Part shown: piece by piece, positions 50,388-60,900 of the stretch
Numbering within the stretch: the first letter of the stretch is position 1
How the letters are laid out: each line of letters begins with the position of its first letter
From: Streptomyces corynorhini
GTDB taxonomy: Bacteria > Actinomycetota > Actinomycetes > Streptomycetales > Streptomycetaceae
NCBI RefSeq assembly: GCF_003346515.1
Contig: NZ_QQNA01000103.1
Span: 225 to 64,224 of the forward strand
DNA length: 64,000 bases
Direction: 5' to 3'
Made by a program: the position numbers and the translations under genes
Notes under the pieces: model-generated
Database searches by the model: none
Seen by the model: only the letters and a program-made list of their open reading frames with translations
What the model was told of the DNA's origin: nothing

Positions 50388-53300
50388 CGCTTTCCTCGGG
50401 TTCCGTCTCCGGTGCTCGGCAGGCTCGCCGTCACCAACTGGGTGATCCGCTCCGCCACGTACTTCACATAGGGCTCCTCCACGATCTGCAGATGGTCGCC
50501 GGGGACGTCGATGACCTCGATCTCCCCGGTCGTCCTGGTCCGCCAGCCGTTCGTGGGGTCGCCGTGCAGGGAGCCCGCCCCGTCGTGCAGGGGCCTGAGC
50601 ACGTCCGGCAGTTCGCCCCGGGCGTGCAGCAGGGTGAGGTCCAGGTCGGTGACCTCGCCGCGCTCGTCCATCAGTGCCTGGTAGTTCGCCTGGAACACGG
50701 CGTACAGGCGGCGGACCGCTTCGTGCGAGTCGCCCGGCGGGAGGATCCCGTTCCGTTCGGCGACCTCGGCCGCGCGCCTGAACACCTCCTCCTCGGAACC
50801 GACTTCGCGGGACAGCGCCTCGACGGGGGTGTCGCTGCCGCTGTCCGCCCAGAGGAGTTCCCAGAAGAAGAAGTGGAACAGGGTCGCGTCGCTCAGGTCG
50901 CGCGGCGCGTCCGGGCTGAGCGCGACCGTGTCGAGCAGGATCGGCGGCCGTACCTCGTGTCCTGCCTGCCGCAGCAGGCGGGCCATCTCGAAGGCCACGA
51001 AGCCGCCGAAGGACCAGCCGCCGATGATGTAGGGCCCGTCGGGCCGTATCCGCCGGACGGCCTCGACGTACGCCGCCGCCATGTCCGGGATCGACCGGTC
51101 GGGCTCGGCGCCCGGTACGAACCCGGCCGCCTGGATCCCGTAGAAGGGCTGGTCGTCGGGGAGGTGCCGGGCCAGCGTCAGATAGCAGAGCACATTGCCG
51201 CCCAGCGGATGGACGAAGAAGACCGGCGGGCGCTCGCCCTCCTCGCGGAAGGGCACCAGCACCCCGGGGGAGTCCGGCGCCGACGCCGTGGAGCGCAGGC
51301 GCTCCGCGATGGCGGCGGCGGTGGGGGCCGCGACGAAGTCGGAGAGCGGCAGCCGGACGCCGAAGCGCTGTTCGATCAGCATGACGAGCCGCATGGCGGT
51401 GATCGAGGTGCCGCCCAGTTCGAAGAGGCTGTCGTGCACGCCCGGTTCGGGGATGTCCAGCAGTTCGGCGAAGATCTCCACCAGGGACCGCTCGTACGCG
51501 TCACGCGCCGCGCGGCCCGCCCGGGGGGCCACCGTCGTCAGATCGGCGCCGCGCAGCGCGGCGTCGTCCCGTTTGCCGCTGGGCGTGAGCGGCAGGGCGG
51601 GCAGCCACTGGTAGTGGGTGGGGATCAGGTACTCCGGCAGGCTGGCGCGCAGCCGGTCCCTGAGCTGCCCGAGGTCGGTCCGCTCCCGGTCGCCCACGAG
51701 GAACGCGGCGAGGAAGGAGTCCGTACCGCGCCGCCGGTCCACGACGGCGACCTCGCGGATGCCGGAGTCGTGCGCGGCGTGCCGGGCGAGGGCGAGTTCC
51801 ACCTCGGCCGGCTCGACCCGGTACCCGCGGATCTTGACCTGGCTGTCGGCGCGCCCGGCGTAGACGATGTCGCCGCCCGGCAGGACGTAGCCGAGGTCGC
51901 CGGTCCGGTACAGCCGCCGGTCGCCGTCGGCCGGATGCGGGACGAACCGCTCCGCGGTCAGCTCGGGCCGCCCGGTGTAGCCGTCGGCCAGGCAGACGCC
52001 GCCCAGGTGGATCTGGCCCGTGACACCGACCGGGACCGGCCGCATCGCCTCGTCGAGCACCTGGACCTCCGTGCCGTCGACGGGGGTGCCGATCGGCGGC
52101 AGCGGCGGGAAGGCGGCCGGGTCGCCGGTCATGGTGAAGCTGGTGACGACGTGCGACTCGGTGGGCCCGTACTGGTTCTCCAGGACGGCGCCCGGCAGCA
52201 GGGAGCACAGCCGGCGGATCTCCTCGCTCACGCGCAGCTGCTCTCCGGAGGAGATCAGCGTCCTGAGCCTGCGGGGCACCGGGCCGAGCGCGCAGGCGGC
52301 CTCGGCGAGCTGCTGGAGCGCGACGTAGGGCAGGAAGATCCGCTCGACGCCGTGCAGATCGAGGAGGCGCAGCAGGGCCGGCATGTCGCGCCGTTCGGCC
52401 TCGGTGGCGAGGACGAGGGTGCCGCCGGAGCAGAGCGTGGAGAAGATCTCCTGGAACGAGACGTCGAAGCTGAGCGGCGCGTAGGCCACCGTGGTGCCTC
52501 CGGCCGCGCCGCTGGGCCTGCGGTTCTGCCAGGACACCATGTTGGCGAGCGACCGGTGGGGCATGACCACGCCCTTGGGCCGCCCCGTGGAGCCGGAGGT
52601 GAACAGGAGGTACGCGGTGCTCCGCGGATCCGCTCCTGGCAGGGCGGCCCCGGCGCGGGGCGCCGCGGCGGACGTGTCGCGGCCGTCCTGGGCCACCAGC
52701 TCCTCCGCGAGCAGCAGGACGTCCTGGTCGTCGACCAGATGGGCGTGGGCGCGGTGCGCGACGACCCGTACCGGCCGCGCCTGCTCCAGCATCGCCGCGA
52801 TGCGCTCCGCCGGGTATCCGGTGTCCAGCGGCACGCAGGCGGCGCCTGCCCTGGCGACCGCCAGGATCACCGCCACCGTCTCGGGCGCGCGGTCCATGGC
52901 GATGCCGACGCGGGTCCCGGGCCCCGCGCCGAGGCCGAGGAGCCGCCGGGCGATCCGGTCGGCGGCCCGGTCGAGTTCCCGGTAGCTCCAGCGCGCGGTC
53001 CCCTGGACCAGCGCGACGGCGTCCGGGGTACGGGCCGCCTGCCCGGCGAAGAGGCGTACGACGTCCACGGCGGCCCCGGGTGCCCCGGGCGTCTGCGGGG
53101 TGCCGGTCCCGGTGGGGTGGGGAGCACGCCTGGCGGCGCGGGGCCCGGTGGTGGCGAGCGGACCTGTGGTGGCGAGGAAGCCGAGATCGGCGGGGTCCCG
53201 CGGGTGGTCCAGCAGACGCGTGAGGATCGCGGTGTAGGCGAGGGCGACCAGTTCGGCCTGCTCGGCGGTGAACGTCCGGCCGTCGCCGTCGACGCGCAGC

Positions 53301-56300
53301 CACAGAGTGCCGTCCCCCGGGTCGGTCACGGCGTTGACGAGGAGCTGGAAATCGGTCTCCTCGAAGGTACGTACCGACAGCAGCTCGACGTCGGGGCGGT
53401 CGAGGACCGGCGCGAGGATGTGGAAGTTGACGTAGTTGAACGCGGTCCGCACGGCCGGTCCGTCCGGTGAGTCCTCCTGGACGGCGCTGAGCGGGTAATG
53501 GCGGTGCGGATGGCCGAGCCGCTCCGCACGGTGGGCCTCGCGGACCACGTCGAGCCAGCTGCCGTCCTCGTCGTTCATCCGGACGGGGATGGTGTTGACG
53601 AACAGACCGGCGGTGCGGTCCCCTTCGGCGCGTTCGGGACGGCCGTGCGTGAGCAGTCCCGTGGTCAGGTCGTGCTGCCCGGAGAACAGCCGCAGCGTCA
53701 GGCAGTGCGCCGCGAAGAGCACGGACTTCACCGGTACGGAGTGGGCGCGCGAGAAGGCGCCGACCCGGTGTTCCAGCCCCGCGGGCAGGGTGGCCCGGTG
53801 GGTGACGAAACCGGCCGGCCCGCTCACCGGCGCGGCGGCCCGGAAGCCGTCGAGGTGTGCCCCGCGCGCGCCGTCCAGCCGCTCCTTCCAGTACCGGCGG
53901 TCGTCCTCGGACCCCAACGCCGTGCGCTCGGCGAGGACATGGTGGGCGGGGGAGGGCGGCGGGTCCGCGGGGACCGCCCGCGCCTCCTCGTCCTCGGTGC
54001 GCAGATGCTCCTCCAGCAGCTCCCGCAGCAGGCTCGCCACACTGCCGCCGTCGAGGAGCGCGTGGTGGAAGCTGAGCACCAGCTCGACGGTGTGCTCGCG
54101 GACGTGGACACGGAAGTCGCAGAGCGGCGCGGCCGACACGTCGTAGTCCCGGTAGCGCTGTTGCTCGATGTACGTGTCGATGACCGCGTCCGCCTCCGCC
54201 ACCGGGCTGTCGCGCTGGTCGACGACGACCAGCCCTCCCGTGATCCGCCGGTGGACGACCTGCAGCGGTTCGCCGTGCCCGCCGAGGTCGATCGAGGAGC
54301 GCAGCGCCGGGTGCCGGGCGACCAGCCGGTCGAAGGCACGCCGGAAGGAGGATTCGGACCAGGGCAGCCGGAAGGAGTAGTGGAAGACGTCGTGGTACAG
54401 GGCCGTTCCCTCGGTGGCCGCGCTGTGATAGATCAGCCCGAGCTGGAGCCGGGTCAGCGGGAACGCGTCCTCGACGTCCCCCGACCGCAGCAGCTTCTCC
54501 CGCGCCTCCTCGGAGACCAGCGCGAACGGCGCGAGGTCGGGGCCCTGCTCGCGCGGCCCTTCGGAGCAGCGGGCGGCCAGGGCCGCCACGGTCGGGTGCT
54601 GTACCAGGTCGTTCGGGGTGAAATGGACGCCCAGCCGGGCCGCGCGGGCCTGGATCCTGATGGTCAGGAGGGAGTCGCCGCCGAGCGCGTAGTAGTCGTC
54701 GTGGATGCCGACGCCCTCCTGTCCCAGCACCTCGGACCAGACGGCGACCAGCGCCGCCTCGGTCGCGTCGCGCGGGGCGGCGGCCGGTGTCCCGGACGCG
54801 GCGTCCGCGCTCCCGGGTGCGGGCAGGGCGCGGCGGTCGGCCTTGCCGTTGGGGGTGAGCGGAACGCGGTCGATGCGCACCAGCCGCGCCGGGATCATGA
54901 ACTCCGGCAGGTGGCGGGCGAGATGGGCGCGCAGCGCGCCGTCCTCGGCCGGTTCGTCCGCGACGTAGTAGCCGACGAGCCGGGTGCCCTGTGCCGACGT
55001 GGTGCTGTCCACGACGGCGCCGCGCACACCGGGTGCGGTCGACAGATGGTGCTCCACCTCGCCGAGTTCGATCCGGTTGCCGCGGATCTTCACCTGCCCG
55101 TCGATCCGGCCGAGGTACTCGATCGTGCCGTCGGCCAGCACCCGGGCGAGGTCGCCGGTGCGGTAGAGGCGGCCGCCGGGGGCCGACGGGTAGGGGGTGA
55201 ACCGCTCGCGCGTCAGCTCGGGGCGGTCGAGGTAGCCGCGGGCGACGCCCGCTCCGGCGACACACAGCTCGCCGGGCACCCCGAACGGCTGTGGCTCGTC
55301 CTGGAGTTCGCCGAGCACGTACAGGTCGGTGTTGTCGATCGGCCGGCCGATCGGCACCCGCCGCACCGGGTGTGCGGGATCGGCCGGGCAGACGTACGAG
55401 GAGACGTCGACAGTCGCCTCCGTCGGCCCGTAGAGGTTCACCAGCCGCGGGGCGGGCCGCTCCTCGCCCGCCCCGCCGAAGATCCGGTTGAACTGGTCGA
55501 CGCGGGAGGGCGGCAGGGCCTCACCGCTGCAGAAGACGTAGCGCAGCGAGCGGACGTCGGCGAGCGTCCGCGGTGACTCCTCCAGCAGATCGAGGAACGG
55601 GCCGAACATCGAGGGGACGAAGTGCGCGACGGTCACCCGCCGTTCGGCGATGGTGCGCGCCAGCGCCCCGGGGTCCTTCTCGGCGCCGACCGGGGCGGGC
55701 GCGACCGCGGCGCCTTCGAGGGCCCACCAGAACAGCTCCCACACCGAGACGTCGAACGCGATGGGCGTCTTGTGCAGGATCACGTCGTCCGCGCCGATCG
55801 GGTGGGCGCGCTGCATCCAGGCCAGCCGGTTGACGACGGAGTGGTGTTCGACCATGACGCCCTTGGGCCTGCCGGTCGAGCCCGAGGTGTAGATGACGTA
55901 GGCGAGATCGCGCGAGGTGGCGGTGGACTCCGGCGGTGTGTCCGGCCCGTGCAGCAGATCGGCGACGCGCAACACCCGCGTACCGGACGGCAGGCCGGCG
56001 CCCGAGGGCACTGGGGCGCTTCCCGCCGCCTCCGCGCCTGCGGCGGCCTCCGCGCCCGCGGCGCCGGGCGCGTCAGGACCGCCCACCAGGACGACCTTGG
56101 CGCGGCTGTCCTCCAGGACGAAGGCGATCCGCGCGGCCGGATAGCCCGGATCGACCGGTACGTAGGCGCCTCCGGCCTTGAGTACCCCCAGGACGGCCAC
56201 GAGCGTCAGCGGCCCGCGCTCCAGCAGGACGGCGACCCGGTCGTCGGGGCCGACCCCGGCCGCCCGCAGCGCGTGGGCGACCTGGTTCGCCGCCGCGTCG

Positions 56301-57808
56301 AGCGCCCCGAACGTCAGGGAGGCGTCGCCGGGCGGGCCGTCGCCGGGCGCACCGGTCGCGGCCGCCGAGAGCACCGCGGGCCGGTCCGGTGTCCGCGCGG
56401 CCTGCTCCTCGAACAGGCTGTGCAGGGTCCGCCCGTCGGCGTAGGGCACCCGGGGGCCGCGCGCGGCGCTCTCCAGGTTCCGGCGCTCGGCCGCGTCCAG
56501 CATGGGCAGCGTCCCGATCGGCCGGTCGGGCTCCTCGACCGCGCCCCGGATCAGGGCGGTGATGTGACCGGCCAGCGCCCCGACGGGAAAGTCCTCGTCG
56601 AGGACGTCACGGCCGTAGGTGAGGGTGATCCGCACCTCGTCGGTGCCCCGGATGTGCAGGACGTGGACGGCGATGGCGTCCTGCGCGTGCGCGGGCGCCG
56701 AACCCCTGGTCTCGCGGGCCAGTCCGGCGACGTCGGGGCTGGGCGGCATCGGCAGGTAGGACAGCGTCACGTCGAACAGCCGCGGTGCGCCGCCGCTGCC
56801 GCGCGGCAGCGTCCGCAGCACGTCGCCGAGTGCGAGCCGCTCGTGGTGCCGCAGCTCCTCGCTGCCGGTCTCGACGGCCTCGCCGACCTCGCGCATCGTC
56901 GCCGTGGCGGGGGTCCCCACCCGCAGGGGGAGGATATTGGCGAAGTGACCGACGGTCGCCAGCTCCCGCACGGTCCTGCGGTTGAGCAGGGGGATCCCGA
57001 GAACCACCTCACGGGTGCGGTGGACCCGGCCGAGATAGGTGGCGAACGCCGCCGCCACGACGGGGAAGACCAGCCGCTGCTGTTCGCGCAGGCGCCGGAC
57101 GAGGTCGCTGTCGACGGTGAAGGAGTGCCGGCCGGTCGCCGGGCCGGCCTGCACCGCGCCGCGGGTGAACAGGGCGGGCACCACATCGGCGTGCGCCCGG
57201 CGATGGAACTCCTGGTCCTGCCGGAATCGCGGCGACGCCGTGTAGCGGGCCTCCTCGCCGATGAAGTCCGTGTAGGAGGGGGCGGCCGCGGCCGACGGGG
57301 CTCCGCCCGCCTTCACCCGCGCGTAGTCCTCGAAGACCTGCTCGGTGAAGAGGAAGACGCCATAGCCGTCGGTGACGATGTGATGGGCCTTGACGACCAG
57401 GTGTACGGCACCTGGCCCCTCCCTGAGCAGCGAGATCTCGAACATCCTGCCCCGGCGCAGCGGGAACGGGCGGGCCATCGTCCGCTCGACCCAGGCGGCG
57501 CACGCGGCGCGCGGATCGGCCTCGTCGCTCAGGTCCACGAGGGAGACGAGGGCATGGTCGGGAGCCGGGCCGACCTCGGGGTCCCGCCACTGGTGGGGGA
57601 CCTCGTCACGCGCGTCGAACGACAGGGAGAACGCGTCGTTGCGCCGTACCGCGCGGGCCAGACACGCCCGCAGGGCGGGGACGTCCACCCGTCCCGTGAG
57701 GCGCTCGTGCACGACGCAGTTGAACTGCGGATGGCTCTCGTCGAGGGCGCTCGCGGCCCAGATGTCCCGCTGATGGGCGGTCAGCGGCAGACTGATGGGA
57801 TCGGACAT
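50384..57808 (-). CDS. Bimodular NRPS C-A(Ser)-T-C-A(Pro-like)-T-TE
   Basis: 2474-aa assembly-line enzyme; ATG 57808 follows GAGGAG. C1 (about 8-435) has the active motif HHIVTDG; A1 (455-985) has YTSGSTGRPKG; T1 carries Ser1046 in LGGDSL. C2 (1115-1540) has HHALLDG; A2 (1580-2080) has FTSGSTGRPKG; T2 has Ser2135 in LGGTSI. The TE (2190-2460) has Ser2266 in GGWSFGG and His in VPGDHLQ. My manual specificity codes are DVWHFSLVDK for A1 (serine) and DVQFISQVVK for A2, nearest to proline codes but with two changes. No epimerase or methylase is present. The upstream PKS should supply the acyl chain to C1. Confidence 0.93.
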   Translation of the reverse strand: MSDPISLPLTAHQRDIWAASALDESHPQFNCVVHERLTGRVDVPALRACLARAVRRNDAFSLSFDARDEVPHQWRDPEVGPAPDHALVSLVDLSDEADPRAACAAWVERTMARPFPLRRGRMFEISLLREGPGAVHLVVKAHHIVTDGYGVFLFTEQVFEDYARVKAGGAPSAAAAPSYTDFIGEEARYTASPRFRQDQEFHRRAHADVVPALFTRGAVQAGPATGRHSFTVDSDLVRRLREQQRLVFPVVAAAFATYLGRVHRTREVVLGIPLLNRRTVRELATVGHFANILPLRVGTPATATMREVGEAVETGSEELRHHERLALGDVLRTLPRGSGGAPRLFDVTLSYLPMPPSPDVAGLARETRGSAPAHAQDAIAVHVLHIRGTDEVRITLTYGRDVLDEDFPVGALAGHITALIRGAVEEPDRPIGTLPMLDAAERRNLESAARGPRVPYADGRTLHSLFEEQAARTPDRPAVLSAAATGAPGDGPPGDASLTFGALDAAANQVAHALRAAGVGPDDRVAVLLERGPLTLVAVLGVLKAGGAYVPVDPGYPAARIAFVLEDSRAKVVLVGGPDAPGAAGAEAAAGAEAAGSAPVPSGAGLPSGTRVLRVADLLHGPDTPPESTATSRDLAYVIYTSGSTGRPKGVMVEHHSVVNRLAWMQRAHPIGADDVILHKTPIAFDVSVWELFWWALEGAAVAPAPVGAEKDPGALARTIAERRVTVAHFVPSMFGPFLDLLEESPRTLADVRSLRYVFCSGEALPPSRVDQFNRIFGGAGEERPAPRLVNLYGPTEATVDVSSYVCPADPAHPVRRVPIGRPIDNTDLYVLGELQDEPQPFGVPGELCVAGAGVARGYLDRPELTRERFTPYPSAPGGRLYRTGDLARVLADGTIEYLGRIDGQVKIRGNRIELGEVEHHLSTAPGVRGAVVDSTTSAQGTRLVGYYVADEPAEDGALRAHLARHLPEFMIPARLVRIDRVPLTPNGKADRRALPAPGSADAASGTPAAAPRDATEAALVAVWSEVLGQEGVGIHDDYYALGGDSLLTIRIQARAARLGVHFTPNDLVQHPTVAALAARCSEGPREQGPDLAPFALVSEEAREKLLRSGDVEDAFPLTRLQLGLIYHSAATEGTALYHDVFHYSFRLPWSESSFRRAFDRLVARHPALRSSIDLGGHGEPLQVVHRRITGGLVVVDQRDSPVAEADAVIDTYIEQQRYRDYDVSAAPLCDFRVHVREHTVELVLSFHHALLDGGSVASLLRELLEEHLRTEDEEARAVPADPPPSPAHHVLAERTALGSEDDRRYWKERLDGARGAHLDGFRAAAPVSGPAGFVTHRATLPAGLEHRVGAFSRAHSVPVKSVLFAAHCLTLRLFSGQHDLTTGLLTHGRPERAEGDRTAGLFVNTIPVRMNDEDGSWLDVVREAHRAERLGHPHRHYPLSAVQEDSPDGPAVRTAFNYVNFHILAPVLDRPDVELLSVRTFEETDFQLLVNAVTDPGDGTLWLRVDGDGRTFTAEQAELVALAYTAILTRLLDHPRDPADLGFLATTGPLATTGPRAARRAPHPTGTGTPQTPGAPGAAVDVVRLFAGQAARTPDAVALVQGTARWSYRELDRAADRIARRLLGLGAGPGTRVGIAMDRAPETVAVILAVARAGAACVPLDTGYPAERIAAMLEQARPVRVVAHRAHAHLVDDQDVLLLAEELVAQDGRDTSAAAPRAGAALPGADPRSTAYLLFTSGSTGRPKGVVMPHRSLANMVSWQNRRPSGAAGGTTVAYAPLSFDVSFQEIFSTLCSGGTLVLATEAERRDMPALLRLLDLHGVERIFLPYVALQQLAEAACALGPVPRRLRTLISSGEQLRVSEEIRRLCSLLPGAVLENQYGPTESHVVTSFTMTGDPAAFPPLPPIGTPVDGTEVQVLDEAMRPVPVGVTGQIHLGGVCLADGYTGRPELTAERFVPHPADGDRRLYRTGDLGYVLPGGDIVYAGRADSQVKIRGYRVEPAEVELALARHAAHDSGIREVAVVDRRRGTDSFLAAFLVGDRERTDLGQLRDRLRASLPEYLIPTHYQWLPALPLTPSGKRDDAALRGADLTTVAPRAGRAARDAYERSLVEIFAELLDIPEPGVHDSLFELGGTSITAMRLVMLIEQRFGVRLPLSDFVAAPTAAAIAERLRSTASAPDSPGVLVPFREEGERPPVFFVHPLGGNVLCYLTLARHLPDDQPFYGIQAAGFVPGAEPDRSIPDMAAAYVEAVRRIRPDGPYIIGGWSFGGFVAFEMARLLRQAGHEVRPPILLDTVALSPDAPRDLSDATLFHFFFWELLWADSGSDTPVEALSREVGSEEEVFRRAAEVAERNGILPPGDSHEAVRRLYAVFQANYQALMDERGEVTDLDLTLLHARGELPDVLRPLHDGAGSLHGDPTNGWRTRTTGEIEVIDVPGDHLQIVEEPYVKYVAERITQLVTASLPSTGDGTRGKR

Positions 57809-57888
57809 TTCTTCTCCTCGTGGGGCAAGCCGGTACGGTCGGCCGGCAGCGGGAGGCGCCGGAGCGGCCGGTGAAGAAGGCGGGGGAG

Positions 57889-57922
57889 CCGGGCGGGCCG
57901 CACAACGTCGCGGCCCGCCCGG
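57889..57922 (-). promoter_or_regulatory. Hairpin between PKS and NRPS genes
   Basis: Perfect 13-bp stem CCGGGCGGGCCGC (57889-57901) and GCGGCCCGCCCGG (57910-57922) with an 8-base loop, 10 bases past the PKS stop and 80 bases before the NRPS start. It looks like a terminator inside an operon; it may lower NRPS transcript relative to PKS or protect the PKS mRNA 3' end. Confidence 0.6.
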
Positions 57923-57932
57923 TCAGGGCCGG

Positions 57933-60900
57933 TCAGCCGGTGGACGGTGGCGTGGCCACCAGGTCCTCGACCAGCGCCCCGGCCAGCGCGCGCACATTGC
58001 CGTGGGTCCACAGCAGGGTCGGGGACAGCGTGGTGCCGAACGCGGCCTCCAGCCGGTTGCGCAGCTCCAGGCTCATCAGCGAGTCCAGGCCGAGCGTCTT
58101 GAACGGCGTCTCGGGACCGACGCGTTCGGGCGGCAGCCGCAGGACCCGGCCCGCCAGCTCGCGCACCGCCTCCTCGCCGATCCCGGCCCTGGCGTCCCGG
58201 TCAGCCGCGAGCAGACGCTCGCGCAGCCCGTCGCGCGGCGCGGCCCCGGCGCCGTCGCGGGCCGCCGCGCGCAGCAGCTGCCAGCTCGGCAGCGCGGCGG
58301 TGTCCGGGTAGGCGTCGAACCACTGCTCCGGGTCGAGGGGTACGTACCCGACGACCGGCTCGTCGCGCTCCAGCATCCGGGTCAGCGCCGGCCACGCCTC
58401 GTGCGCGGGGAAACCGCCCATGCCGCGTTCCGTGAGCCGGGCGCCGCGCCGCTCGTCCGAAGCCGCCAGCCCGATGCCGGTGAACGGCCCCCACTGCACG
58501 CTCAGGGCGGGCAGGCCCCGCTCGCGGCGCGACTCGGCCAGGGCGTCGAGGTAGGCGTTGGCGGCGGCGTACGCGGCCTGCCCGGCGTTGCCGACCAGCG
58601 CGGCGGCGGAGGAGAACAGCACGAACAGGTCGAGCGTGTCGTCCGCGGTCAGCGCGTCCAGGTTGCGGGAGCCCAGGGCCTTGGGCGTCAGGACGGTGGC
58701 GGTCGCGGACGGGGTCATGGTGTCGATCGTGGCGTCCGCGAGGACCCCCGCCGCGTGGAAGACGCCCCGCAGCGGCGGCATCTCCTCGCGTATCCGCTCC
58801 AGCGCCCCGCCCAGGGCCCGCGCGTCGCCGACATCGCACCGCAGGGCCTCGACGCGTACGCCGTCCGCCCGCAGCGCCGCCAGCCGCCGCTCGGCGTCCT
58901 CAGTGGGGGCCGACCGGCCCAGGAGGGCGAGCGCGCCCGCTCCCCGCGCGGCGAGGAACTCCGCGAGGGACAGCCCGAGCGCCCCCAGCCCGCCGGTCAC
59001 CAGATAGGTCGCGTCGGCCCGGAAGCGGCCGTCCGGCAGCGCTACGGGCGCCACCTCCGCGACGGTGTGCGGTTCGGTGAGGACGAACTTGCCGATGTGG
59101 TCGCCGTGGGACATCTCGCGCAGCGCGGTCGCCGCCTCGGCGAAGGGCAGGGTCCGCACGGGCAGCGGCGTGAGCCGGCCCTCCGCGACGTGCTCCCAGA
59201 CGTCGGCGAATATCCGGGCGAACCGCCGCGGCCTGCGGTCCATCAGACCGGCCAGGTCCACGGCGGAGAAGCTGACGCCCTTGCGGAAGGCGTCCAGGGA
59301 GATCCGGTGGCCGCCGTGGATGTCCTTCTTGCCCAGTTCGACGAAGCGCCCGTCCTCGGCGAGCGAGTCGAGACCGGCCTCGATGGCGGCCCCGGTCAGG
59401 GAGTTGAGCACGACGTCCACGCCGCGCCCGCCCGTGGCCGCGCGCACCTGTGACACCCAGCCGAGGTCCCGGGAGTCGAACACCTCGGTGACGCCGAGGC
59501 CGGTCAGGAAGCGGCGCTTGGCCTCGCTCCCGGCGGTGGCGACGACCCGGGCCCCGAGCAGCCGGGCGACCTGTACGGCGGCGAGCCCGACGCCACCGGC
59601 GGCCGAGTGGATCAGGACGGTCTCGTCCCGCTCCAGGCGGCCGAGTTCGGCGAGCCCGTACCACGCGGTGGCCATCGCGAGCGGCAGGGCCGCCGCCTCC
59701 GCGTCCCCGAGGCCCCCGGGCACCGGCCGCGCGTGCTCGGCGCGCACCGTCACATGGCTGGCGAGGGAGCCGAACGCACAGGCCACCACGCGGTCCCCGG
59801 GACGCAGGCCGGTCACCTCGGGGCCGACGGAGACGATCCGGCCCGCGCACTCACCGCCCAGCAGCCGGGCGCTGCCCGTCGGGTCGGGGTAGGTGCCGAG
59901 CGCCTTCATCACGTCGATGAAGTTGAGCGCGGCGGCGCCGACCTCGACCTCGATCTCGCCGGGGCCCGGCGGCCGGCCGGCCAGCGGCAGGCACGTCACG
60001 CCCTCCCACCGGCCCGGCAGGGTGCTGGCGACCCGGAACGGCAGACGCGCGGCGCGCAGGGGCGGGCGCGCGGTCTCCGGTTCCGTGAAGCCGCCCGCCC
60101 GGGTGAGCCGGGCGGCCAGCCGGGCCGTCCCGCGCAGCGCGACCTGGTCCTCGCGGCTTGTGCCGAGGATCTCGGCGGCGCAGGCCGCGGCCCAGCCGCT
60201 ACCGGCCGGATCCACGTCGACGACGCGCGGCTCCAACTCCCCGTGCTCGCGCCGCAGTACCCGGGCGTAGCCCCAGTAGAGCGCGGCCCCGGGATCGGGG
60301 CGGTCCCCGGCCGCGGCCGCCTGCCCCAGGGGCGTGACCACGGTCAGCCGGGGCGCCCCCGCCGAGGCGGTGCAGGCACGGACGACCTCGGTGAGCGCGC
60401 CGAGACCCGACTGCTGGGCCGCGAGGCCCGCTTCGGCGGGGGGCGCGGCGAAGACGACGCCCGCGGCCTCGGTCACGGAGCCGAGCGCGCCGTGCTCCGC
60501 TCCCGGAGGGACCCGGGTCACCTCGGCGCCCTCGGCGCTCAGCGCGTCGGCGAGCGCCTCCACGAGGCCGCCCGGGTCGGCGGGGTCGCCGCAGACGAGC
60601 CACGGCCCGAGCGGCGCACCGCCGCTGCCGGGCGGTTCGGTCACCTCGGTCCACCGCAGCCGGTGCAGCCGGGCCGCGTCCGTCGCGTCGCGGGCGCCGC
60701 CCGCGCTCAGCGCCTCCAGCCGCAGCCCCTCCATGGTCAGCACCGGGCGGCGCTCGGCGTCGAAGACATGTACGTCCACGGTGCCGTCCTCGTGCCGGAC
60801 GGCGTGGGACCACACCCGGTCGACCGGCGGCCCGTCGGGGCGCTCCGGCACCCGGATCCGGCGTATCGCGGTGGGCACCAGCGCGGTGTCCGCGCTCTCC

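Noticed and set aside
50345..53470. 1041-codon open frame antisense to the NRPS
   Set aside because: High GC leaves the antisense frame open. The translation has no recognisable domains, is rich in Arg, Gly and Val shadows of the NRPS codons, and has no ribosome site.
51501..55265. 1254-codon open frame on the minus strand in another frame of the NRPS
   Set aside because: It is an Arg/Pro/Ala-rich frame-shifted reading of the NRPS; the true frame has all C, A and T motifs.
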